The notes under the pieces were generated by a model. The model was not told the origin of the DNA. It was given only the letters and a program-made list of their open reading frames with translations, and did not search any database. From assembly GCA_017311315.1 (NCBI GenBank), contig CM029660.1, forward strand, positions 8,253,129 through 8,317,128: 64,000 bases of DNA, given 5' to 3'. Both the position numbers and the translations under genes were made by a program. Within the stretch, counting starts at the first letter, position 1; each line of letters opens with the position of its first letter. Positions 13,149 to 22,137 of the stretch are shown here, one piece after another. The stretch comes from Dendrocalamus latiflorus. Its lineage: Eukaryota; Streptophyta; Magnoliopsida; Poales; Poaceae.

Positions 13149-13926
13149 ACAGAGAGTAAAGTCTCAGTACTGGGATAAATCAAGAGAGATTTTGGCACCC
13201 AATACCGAGTAACACGTGGAGCAGATGAAGTAGTCAAACACGACTGACCTCTATCTACCCTACGCTCTCCGTGACTCAAAGAAGCAGAAGGTCTATGAGC
13301 AGACCTGAAGCTGTTGCGGGGTCCGACTGCTACGGAAGAGCGAGTCGGAACACCGTCAACACGCTGATCACGCTGTGGGTAACTGTCTCGGGGGAAACGA
13401 GATGTACCCTCAGGACGGCGGAAGTCACGACCCGGAGCAGCATGAGGACGAAAACCAGAAGACTCAGAAAAACCAAGTCCTCGATGCTGCCCAAACCCGT
13501 CAGAAGCAAACCTGGACCTCGTGCTAGTCTTAGGTGCACTCAGGATCTGGGGCTGACCCTGAATACGCCTAAGTGCCTCTGCACGGTCTCTTCGCGCAAT
13601 CCTGGCGCGCCTGAAGCATCTCTCAATCGAGTGCCCATCCTTTTGACAGAAGGTGCAGTGGTACTTCACCTTCTGAGAGGTGGAAGTAGCACGAAGAGGC
13701 TTCGCCTTTTGAGAGGCCAAAGCAACAGGTGGAATCACCTTGCTGTCAGAGATCCCTTGGACAAAGCCCGCTGATTTGAATTTAACCTCATCAGATCTGG
13801 GCTCAACCTCGATCACACCTCCTACGATGGGTCGGAGAATAACAGGTGGATGCTTCCTCATATCCTCATAGAAATCATATCCTAGACCTTGATTGAACTT
13901 GCAAATCTTGGATTGGTCTAGAATAA
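13145..13926 (-). pseudogene. element A gag, C-terminal part with second zinc knuckle
   Basis: The minus-strand frame from 13861 to 13145 (238 codons) continues gag beyond the element B insertion; the upstream portion is at 22138-24282. It holds a second CCHC-like knuckle, CTFCQKDGHSIERC, followed by a basic, Arg/Ser-rich tail (RSRFASDGFGQHRGLGF and similar) that would suit nucleic-acid binding. It ends YWVPKSLLIYPSTETLLSV and then TGA. The pol frame overlaps it by about 18 bases in the -1 frame. Position 13927-13931 is one half of the GATTA target duplication of element B, so the break with the rest of gag is due to that insertion. Confidence 0.82.
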
Positions 13927-13931
13927 GATTA

Positions 13932-15343
13932 TGTTGGTGATATGCCCTAGAGGCAACATGGAGATGTTGAATATATCACATACTATGTTTATGATACATT
14001 GCTTTGTTCCTTGAAATAGACATTATCATTATTGATCAATGAGTATGTGACTTATTCATGAGACTCTTAATGCCAAAATGTTGCTATTTCTAAATGATCC
14101 CTGATCATATATCATATGAGGAACATATATGATTCAAAGATCAGCATATGTATTGATTGATGATCATGTCTCATGGATCATGGTATGGAGATACCAAATC
14201 AATAATATGGACATGTGTTAGTGAACATATGTTGGATAGACCCGCCATGAGACACTGCAGAGATTCCATGTGTCATTAGTTGGTCTCAAGTAGTGTTTAT
14301 GTAGAATCGTTAGACTTGAGATCATCATGGTTCCCAACATGCGTAGTAGCCTATTTTGGGACTACTAACCACTACTCCGTAACTGGGTAGTCATAAAAGT
14401 AGTCTTCGGGTTTGCTATGAAACATGTAGTGGGATGTGAATGATCAAGATAGAATTTGCCCCTCCTTATGGGAGAGATATCTCTGGGCCCCTCGATGTAA
14501 TGGATTATGAAAGTGCATGGCCATGCCAATGTGATTGAGGAGTCAATCACAAGTTTATAATCCATCACGGAATCGAGAGAGTGATTGAGCCATTAAGAGG
14601 ATGACACAGGTCTCGCCTTGAGCTTAATCTATATCGTGAGGCAAAAGGATTCGTACATGAGAACATTACAGGTTCAGCCGATATGATCTTTACGTATACT
14701 TTGGGGTTAATATGTCTTGCTAGAGGCCGCTATTAACAGGGTGACCGGAAAGGTGTTTCCGGGTCGCGACCAAGTATACGTGAACCTACAGGGTCGCACA
14801 CTTAACGGGTTGGAACACTAATTCGAATGTGATTCGGATGTGGGCTCAATTCGGATAGAGATCCGGATAGACTCCTATTGGGCCTCGGTCCACGAGGCCC
14901 AAGTGAGGAGGTCTATATATTTGGAGGCGGGGGGGCTGAGGGATGTACGCATATGTTCCTCCCGAACAAAACCCTAGCCGCCACCTCCCGAGCCAAACCC
15001 TAGCCGCTCGCGAGTGCTGGTACACTCGCGATCGGAGTTCCAGCCCCGGACGTGTGGATACCGGTGGAGGCGCTGCTCGTTGCGGCGTTGATCGGCATCA
15101 ACAAACTACAGATTGGATCTGCTCGTGGTGTGGTTGATCGCGTGGAGGAGACGATCTGTTCGGGACGATCGGCTACTTCCACTACTACCTCGACGCGCGT
15201 GGTTGGATCGGCTTCTCCAACTCTTCTTCCGCTGCGCTGCGCGTCTAGTGGTAACGATCTATGATCCCTTCTTAGCATGATGTCCTGGTGTGCGCGGTAG
15301 AAATTTTTATTTTCTGCTATCGTAGCCTACGCGCGTTCCTTAA
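13932..15343 (+). repeat. 5' LTR of element B (1412 bp)
   Basis: It starts TGTTGGTGAT. A TATA box (TATATAT at about 14914-14920) places the transcription start shortly after. It ends CCTTAA, not the canonical CA; the PBS follows after one base. Short ORFs such as the 92-codon frame near 15000 lie wholly inside the LTR and recur in the other copy. Confidence 0.93.
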
Positions 15344-15344
15344 G

Positions 15345-15357
15345 TGGTATCAGAGCC
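15345..15357 (+). promoter_or_regulatory. primer binding site of element B
   Basis: TGGTATCAGAGCC is complementary to the 3' end of plant initiator tRNA-Met, one base after the LTR end. It primes minus-strand cDNA synthesis. Confidence 0.92.
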
Positions 15358-16740
15358 ATCTTGCTTAGTTTGCGATCTGGATCAGCGCATATGATGATAT
15401 GCGGTTGTAGTAGATTGGATCTATTACAGTCTAGATCAGTCGGTTCATGTGATGAATCGATGGTAGCACGGGTTGATGAGATCAATCGGTGAATAGGGGT
15501 TGGATGAGGCGCAGATTGTATCACTACTAGTGCCCTAGAGATTGTCTCGGATCGGCATAACGTGGTTATGTCGAATACTAGTAGGTTACGGATCTGATGG
15601 CCTCGGCCCAGTGGAAAAACTAGCATCCTAGAGAATGTCTCGGATCGGCATAAGGTGGTTGTGCCGAATAGTTTTTCCATTGCGATTTCATAGATTGGAT
15701 CTGTAAATTTCGTAGGGTGTTCAGGGCGCTGCCCTGAAACCCGCGGGGGGCGGCCCCCCCTCGACCCCCCGCCCGCTGACCGGCCAGCGGGACCGCCGTG
15801 CGTACCCGCCTTGTATAGCGTCTTGGGTTCACATCGTTAGGTAGAATACGATTCTACGTCTAACTTGTTTTTGCAGAGAATGACGTGAATAGTATGGCCC
15901 TATATCTTATTGGAATGTATGAGATGTATGTGATGCATGTAACATTCGTTCATGGCCTGCGTGTCATGATTATTTCAGCTATTGTTAGCTGTCTATATTG
16001 TATTTAACGACCTGCGTGTCGACCTTAATGCTTGAATCTATCTTTGTAATCTTCAATTTCTAGCTATTATAGGTAGTAGCCTAGTTTTGAGGTTACAAGC
16101 TTTCAAGCATGGTGGCCTAAAGGAGTGATGTGGAGGATGGAGATCGTCTACACCTACATGGAGATGGAGATCACCATTTGTTTGGGCCATACTACTTCAC
16201 AGTTAAATGTGTTTATCTGTGATATTATCTATCTTATTCTTATGCAATGTTTTTGTCATATGTTGCTTTGGTAGGATAGAATCCCTCATAAAATTAGGTG
16301 TTCATGCCCTTCCATATGTTGCACCAAAAGATAATGATCACCGCATGGTAGGTCTACCAAAGTAGAGTGCCGTCGGTTATCATCATTATTTGGGGTAGAT
16401 GTCGGACATCTACATGCGGAAGCATTTGGTTTACTTAACAAGGTTATCAAAACAGTTTTGGACCTTGGGGCATAGATTGGGGCCGGGGCATGTTGATGTC
16501 ACCCAACAAGCAAGAGTCACATAGGGATGTGATTAGCAAGGTGTTGCTTACCCATGTCACTAGTTTTCTAGCCGTGATGCCAAAGCTCACTAGGAATTAG
16601 TGAAATGAGGTTCTTGACCCACTATGTAACTTAGAGGGAGTTTTGTTGCAAAACACATAGTGGGAGTCTTTTGTTAAATTGTTTAATAAAAGATGAACAT
16701 AAACATAGTGCTAAACTTTGCATATTCTTTGTTGTAGATC
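15358..16740 (+). other. long untranslated leader of element B
   Basis: About 1.4 kb between PBS and gag-pol ATG with no long frame. The BARE lineage is known for long leaders that include the packaging and dimerisation region. Two near-repeats CTAGAGA(T/A)TGTCTCGGATCGGC at about 15534 and 15630 flank a reiterated block. Confidence 0.75.
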
Positions 16741-19700
16741 ATGTCAACTAATGCCGCATCCAGTTCTTTTAATTTGCGATCTATTCTTGAGAAAGAAAAA
16801 CTCAATGGAACGAACTTTATGGATTGGTATCGCAACTTGAGAATTGTTCTCAAGCAAGAGCGCAAGGAGTATGTCCTTGAGTCTCATTATCCTGATGACT
16901 TGCCTGATAATGCTACTGCGGCTGCACGGAGAGCTTATGAGAAGCAAACGAATGATTACCTTGATGTGAGCTGTCTCATGCTTGCCACAATGTCCTCTGA
17001 GCTTCAGAAGCAATATGAGAACACAGATGCCTACAATATCATTGTGGGGTTGCGTGGTATGTTTGAGAACCAAGCAAGGGCTGAGAGGTTCAACACTTCA
17101 AAGTCCTTGTTTGCGTGCAGGCTTGCAGAAGGGAATCCCGTCAGCCCTCATGTGATTAAGATGATTGGCTACATTGAGAGTCTGGAAAAGCTTGGTTTTC
17201 CCCTTAGCCAAGAGTTGGCTACTGATGTGATTCTCCAGTCGCTCCCCCCGAGCTTTGAGCCATTCATACTGAACTATCACATGAACAACATGGATAAGAC
17301 CTTGGCAGAGTTGCATGGGATGCTAAAAGCTGCCGAGGAAAGCATTAAGAAAAGCAGCAATCATGTGATGATGATGCAGAAAGGCAAGGGCAAGCCCAAT
17401 GTCAAGAAAGGCGCGGTCAAAAGAAAGTTAGCTCCCGATGAGATCGCGAGCAGTTCTAAGGCCAAGCAAGTCAAGAAGGGCGCTGCTCCTAATGCAGATT
17501 GTTACTACTGTAAGCAATCAGGTCATTGGAAAAGGAACTGCCCAAAGTACTTGGAGGATCTTGAGAAGAAGAAGGGAAGTACGACTTCCTCTCCAGGTAT
17601 AAATGTTATAGAGATCAATCTTGCTACTTCATCCACTGATTCTTGGGTATTTGATACCGGATCGGTTGCTCACCTTTGCAAATCGTTGCAGGGGCTAAGA
17701 AGAAGTAGAAGTTTGAGGAGGAGCGAAGTGGATCTTCGCGTTGGCAATGGAGCAAAAGTTGCTGCGGTCGCTGTTGGCACCATGCCATTGTCTTTACCTT
17801 CAGGATTAGTTTTGGAATTGAATAATTGTTATTGTGTTCCATCTCTTTCCAAGAACATTATTTCTGCTTCATGTTTGCAAGCAGAAGGTTATGACTTTAG
17901 ATCTGTGAACAATGGTTGTTCTCTTTATTTCAAAGATATGTTCTATTGTCATACTCCATTGGTGAATGGGTTATATGTTCTTACTCTTGAAGAGTCACCG
18001 GTCTATAACATTAATGCAAAGAGGCAACGTTCGAATGATTTGAATCCCACGTTTATTTGGCACTGTCGCTTAGGTCACATAAATGAGAAACGCATGGAGA
18101 AGCTCCATAGAGATGGTATTCTGCACTCATTTGATTTTGAATCATTTGAGACATGCGAATCTTGTTTACTTGGCAAGATGACAAAGGCACCTTTCACCGG
18201 TCAAGGTGAACGGGCAAGTGACTTATTGGCACTCGTACATTCTGATGTATGTGGACCAATGAGCTCAACAGCCAGAGGTGGTTTTCAGTACTTCATAACT
18301 TTTACTGATGATTTTAGTAGATATGGGTATATCTACCTGATGAAGCATAAGTCCGAATCCTTTGAAAAGTTCAAAGAATTCCAAAATGAAGTGCAAAATC
18401 ATTTAGGCAAGACAATCAAGTTTCTACGATCTGATCGTGGAGGCGAGTATTTGAGCCATGAGTTTGGCAATCATCTGAAGGATTGTGGAATTGTTCCACA
18501 ATTGACTCCGCCAGGAACACCTCAATGGAATGGGGTATCTGAACGGAGAAATCGCACCTTATTAGATATGGTGCGCTCCATGATGAGCCAAAGTGATCTT
18601 CCGTTGTCTTTTTGGGGGTACGCTCTTGAAACAGCCGCTTTCACACTAAACAGGGTTCCATCAAAATCAGTAGAAAAGACACCATATGAGATGTGGACAG
18701 GACAACGTCCTAGCTTGTCTTTTCTTAAGATTTGGGGATGTGAGGCTTATGTAAAACGTTTACAATCTGATAAGCTCAGTCCTAAATCTGATAAATGCTT
18801 CTTTATCGGGTATCCTAAGGAAACAAAAGGATATTACTTCTATAATCAAGGAGAAGGCAAAGTGTTTGTCGCCCGGCATGGTGTCTTCTTAGAGAAAGAG
18901 TTTCTCTCAAGAAGGGATAGTGGGAGCATGGTGCAACTTGAAGAAATTCGGGAAACACCTGAAAACGTTTCAGCTCCTACAGAACCACAACAGGATGAAC
19001 AAACTGTTGAAGAACCTGTTGTGGACACACCGGCACCACGTAGGTCAGAGAGGTCACGTCGTGCACCTGAAAGGTACATGTTCTTGACTACTCAACAACG
19101 GGACATATTGTTGTTAGACAACGATGAGCCTAAGACCTATGAAGAAGCGATGGTGGGACCAGACTCTGAGAAATGGCTTGAAGCCATGAGATCCGAAATT
19201 GAATCCATGCACAGTAATCATGTTTGGAACTTGGTTGATCCACCTGATGGTGTTAAAACCATTGAGTGCAAATGGATTTTCAAGAAAAAGATAGACATAG
19301 ATGGAAATGTTCACATCTATAAAGCGCGATTGGTGGCCAAAGGTTTCAAACAAATTCAAGGTGTTGATTATGATGAAACTTTTTCGCCCGTCGCAATGAT
19401 AAAGTCTATTCGGATCATTCTAGCGATTGCTGCATATTTCGACTATGAAATATGGCAAATGGATGTCAAAACAGCTTTCCTTAATGGAAATCTGAGTGAG
19501 GATGTGTACATGACACAGCCCACGGGTTTTGTCGATCCGCAATCAGCTGGAAAGATATGCAAGCTGCAAAGATCCATTTATGGATTAAAGCAGGCATCTC
19601 GGAGTTGGAACATTCGTTTTGATGAAGTAATCAAAGGGTTTGGTTTCATCAAGAACGAAGAAGAGCCTTGTGTTTACAAAAAGGCTAGTGGGAGCGCACT

Positions 19701-20700
19701 CGTGTTTCTGGTCTTATATGTGGATGACATATTACTGATCGGAAATGACATTCCTATGCTCGAATCTGTTAAGTCTTCATTGAAAAATAGTTTCTCTATG
19801 AAAGACTTAGGAGAGGCGGCATATATTCTGGGCATCAAGATCTATAGGGATAGATCAAGAAGGCTAATTGGATTAAGCCAAGATACGTACATTGATAAGG
19901 TGTTGAAAAGGTTCAACATGCAGGATTCCAAGAAAGGCTTCCTACCTATGTCACATGGTATACATCTTAGCAAGAGTCAGTGTCCTAGTACACCTGATGA
20001 GCGGGATAAAATGAATGCGATTCCATATGCTTCGGCTATGGGATCCATTATGTATGCCATGCTTTGTACACGTCCAGATGTCTCGTATGCTTTAAGTGCT
20101 ACAAGTAGATACCAGTCAGATCCAGGTGAAAGTCACTGGATTGCCGTAAAGAACATCTTGAAGTACTTGAGAAGAACTAAAGATGTGTTCCTCGTCTATG
20201 GGGGTGAGGAAGAGCTCGTTGTAAATGGTTACACCGATGCTAGCTTCCAAACTGACAAAGATGATTTTAGATCGCAATCTGGATTTGTGTTCTGCCTGAA
20301 TGGCGGTACGGTGAGCTGGAAGAGTTCCAAGCAGGAGACGGTTGCTGATTCTACAACAGAGGCCGAGTACATAGCAGCTTCTGAAGCTGCTAAAGAGGCT
20401 GTTTGGATCAAGAAATTTGTTTCTGAGCTTGGTGTGGTGGCTAGTGCCTCCAGCCCAATGGACCTCTACTGTGACAATAGTGGGGCCATTGCGCAAGCCA
20501 AGGAGCCTAGATCGCACCAGAAGTCCAAGCACATTCTACGGCGATTTCATCTCATCCGCGAGATTGTGGAGAGAGGCGATGTGAAGATATGCAAAGTACA
20601 AACGGATTTGAACATTGCAGATCCGTTGACAAAGCCGCTTCCCCAGCCAAAGCATGAGGCTCACACTAGGGCAATGGGTATTAGATACCTACATGGTTGA
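16741..20700 (+). CDS. gag-pol polyprotein of BARE/RIRE1-like element B, 1319 aa, intact
   Basis: A single uninterrupted frame. Gag occupies about residues 1-290 with a CCHC zinc knuckle (C254, C257, H262, C267). The aspartic protease has DTG at 305-307. The pre-integrase zinc set is H441, H446, C472 and C475. The integrase triad is D502, D565 and E601 with 35-residue spacing. RT carries YVDD at 993-996. RNase H starts near 1161, with its first catalytic Asp in NGYTDASF at 1166 and TEAEYIAA further on, and the C-terminus holds LNIADPLTKPLP. The length is close to BARE-1 (about 1300 residues). The ATG at 16741 opens MSTNAASSSF, the lineage's usual gag start. All catalytic residues I can check are present, so the protein could be functional. 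Particle assembly and reverse transcription would take place in the cytoplasm and integration in the nucleus. It is silent or active depending on chromatin state, which sequence cannot show. Confidence 0.96.
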   Translation: MSTNAASSSFNLRSILEKEKLNGTNFMDWYRNLRIVLKQERKEYVLESHYPDDLPDNATAAARRAYEKQTNDYLDVSCLMLATMSSELQKQYENTDAYNIIVGLRGMFENQARAERFNTSKSLFACRLAEGNPVSPHVIKMIGYIESLEKLGFPLSQELATDVILQSLPPSFEPFILNYHMNNMDKTLAELHGMLKAAEESIKKSSNHVMMMQKGKGKPNVKKGAVKRKLAPDEIASSSKAKQVKKGAAPNADCYYCKQSGHWKRNCPKYLEDLEKKKGSTTSSPGINVIEINLATSSTDSWVFDTGSVAHLCKSLQGLRRSRSLRRSEVDLRVGNGAKVAAVAVGTMPLSLPSGLVLELNNCYCVPSLSKNIISASCLQAEGYDFRSVNNGCSLYFKDMFYCHTPLVNGLYVLTLEESPVYNINAKRQRSNDLNPTFIWHCRLGHINEKRMEKLHRDGILHSFDFESFETCESCLLGKMTKAPFTGQGERASDLLALVHSDVCGPMSSTARGGFQYFITFTDDFSRYGYIYLMKHKSESFEKFKEFQNEVQNHLGKTIKFLRSDRGGEYLSHEFGNHLKDCGIVPQLTPPGTPQWNGVSERRNRTLLDMVRSMMSQSDLPLSFWGYALETAAFTLNRVPSKSVEKTPYEMWTGQRPSLSFLKIWGCEAYVKRLQSDKLSPKSDKCFFIGYPKETKGYYFYNQGEGKVFVARHGVFLEKEFLSRRDSGSMVQLEEIRETPENVSAPTEPQQDEQTVEEPVVDTPAPRRSERSRRAPERYMFLTTQQRDILLLDNDEPKTYEEAMVGPDSEKWLEAMRSEIESMHSNHVWNLVDPPDGVKTIECKWIFKKKIDIDGNVHIYKARLVAKGFKQIQGVDYDETFSPVAMIKSIRIILAIAAYFDYEIWQMDVKTAFLNGNLSEDVYMTQPTGFVDPQSAGKICKLQRSIYGLKQASRSWNIRFDEVIKGFGFIKNEEEPCVYKKASGSALVFLVLYVDDILLIGNDIPMLESVKSSLKNSFSMKDLGEAAYILGIKIYRDRSRRLIGLSQDTYIDKVLKRFNMQDSKKGFLPMSHGIHLSKSQCPSTPDERDKMNAIPYASAMGSIMYAMLCTRPDVSYALSATSRYQSDPGESHWIAVKNILKYLRRTKDVFLVYGGEEELVVNGYTDASFQTDKDDFRSQSGFVFCLNGGTVSWKSSKQETVADSTTEAEYIAASEAAKEAVWIKKFVSELGVVASASSPMDLYCDNSGAIAQAKEPRSHQKSKHILRRFHLIREIVERGDVKICKVQTDLNIADPLTKPLPQPKHEAHTRAMGIRYLHG

Positions 20701-20708
20701 CTCTAGTG

Positions 20709-20720
20709 CAAGTGGGAGAC
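20709..20720 (+). promoter_or_regulatory. polypurine tract of element B
   Basis: CAAGTGGGAGAC lies directly before the 3' LTR start. The sequence before and across the junction matches the arrangement typical of the BARE lineage. Confidence 0.85.
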
Positions 20721-22132
20721 TGTTGGTGATATGCCCTAGAGGCAACATGGAGATGTTGAATATATCACATACTATGTTTATGATACATTGCTTTGTTCCT
20801 TGAAATAGACATTATCATTATTGATCAATGAGTATGTGACTTATTCATGAGACTCTTAATGCCAAAATGTTGCTATTTCTAAATGATCCCTGATCATATA
20901 TCATATGAGGAACATATATGATTCAAAGATCAGCATATGTATTGATTGATGATCATGTCTCATGGATCATGGTATGGAGATACCAAATCAATAATATGGA
21001 CATGTGTTAGTGAACATATGTTGGATAGACCCGCCATGAGACACTGCAGAGATTCCATGTGTCATTAGTTGGTCTCAAGTAGTGTTTATGTAGAATCGTT
21101 AGACTTGAGATCATCATGGTTCCCAACATGCGTAGTAGCCTATTTTGGGACTACTAACCACTACTCCGTAACTGGGTAGTCATAAAAGTAGTCTTCGGGT
21201 TTGCTATGAAACATGTAGTGGGATGTGAATGATCAAGATAGAATTTGCCCCTCCTTATGGGAGAGATATCTCTGGGCCCCTCGATGTAATGGATTATGAA
21301 AGTGCATGGCCATGCCAATGTGATTGAGGAGTCAATCACAAGTTTATAATCCATCACGGAATCGAGAGAGTGATTGAGCCATTAAGAGGATGACACAGGT
21401 CTCGCCTTGAGCTTAATCTATATCGTGAGGCAAAAGGATTCGTACATGAGAACATTACAGGTTCAGCCGATATGATCTTTACGTATACTTTGGGGTTAAT
21501 ATGTCTTGCTAGAGGCCGCTATTAACAGGGTGACCGGAAAGGTGTTTCCGGGTCGCGACCAAGTATACGTGAACCTACAGGGTCGCACACTTAACGGGTT
21601 GGAACACTAATTCGAATGTGATTCGGATGTGGGCTCAATTCGGATAGAGATCCGGATAGACTCCTATTGGGCCTCGGTCCACGAGGCCCAAGTGAGGAGG
21701 TCTATATATTTGGAGGCGGGGGGGCTGAGGGATGTACGCATATGTTCCTCCCGAACAAAACCCTAGCCGCCACCTCCCGAGCCAAACCCTAGCCGCTCGC
21801 GAGTGCTGGTACACTCGCGATCGGAGTTCCAGCCCCGGACGTGTGGATACCGGTGGAGGCGCTGCTCGTTGCGGCGTTGATCGGCATCAACAAACTACAG
21901 ATTGGATCTGCTCGTGGTGTGGTTGATCGCGTGGAGGAGACGATCTGTTCGGGACGATCGGCTACTTCCACTACTACCTCGACGCGCGTGGTTGGATCGG
22001 CTTCTCCAACTCTTCTTCCGCTGCGCTGCGCGTCTAGTGGTAACGATCTATGATCCCTTCTTAGCATGATGTCCTGGTGTGCGCGGTAGAAATTTTTATT
22101 TTCTGCTATCGTAGCCTACGCGCGTTCCTTAA
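20721..22132 (+). repeat. 3' LTR of element B (1412 bp)
   Basis: It has the same length as the 5' copy, and reading both side by side shows no difference. It ends CCTTAA, then the target duplication GATTA, then element A sequence resumes. The TATA copy is at about 21703-21709. Confidence 0.95.
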
Positions 22133-22137
22133 GATTA

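Larger units (their letters stand above)
13932..22132 (+). mobile_element. BARE/RIRE1-like copia element B, apparently intact
   Basis: An 8201 bp plus-strand element inserted in element A's gag, with target duplication GATTA at 13927-13931 and 22133-22137. It has two 1412 bp LTRs, PBS, a 1.4 kb leader, one uninterrupted gag-pol ORF and a PPT. The LTR start TGTTGGTGATATGCCCTAGA and the gag N-terminus SSSFNLRSILEKEKLNGTNF are characteristic of the Angela/BARE/RIRE1 lineage. The LTRs read as identical along their length, with a constant offset of 6789 bp. Insertion was therefore recent, and this is the youngest large event in the window. Confidence 0.95.

Noticed and set aside
14943..15278. ORFs of 64-92 codons in the element B LTR
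   Set aside because: They are identical in both LTR copies and lie downstream of the TATA box in the leader; there is no motif or other sign of coding.
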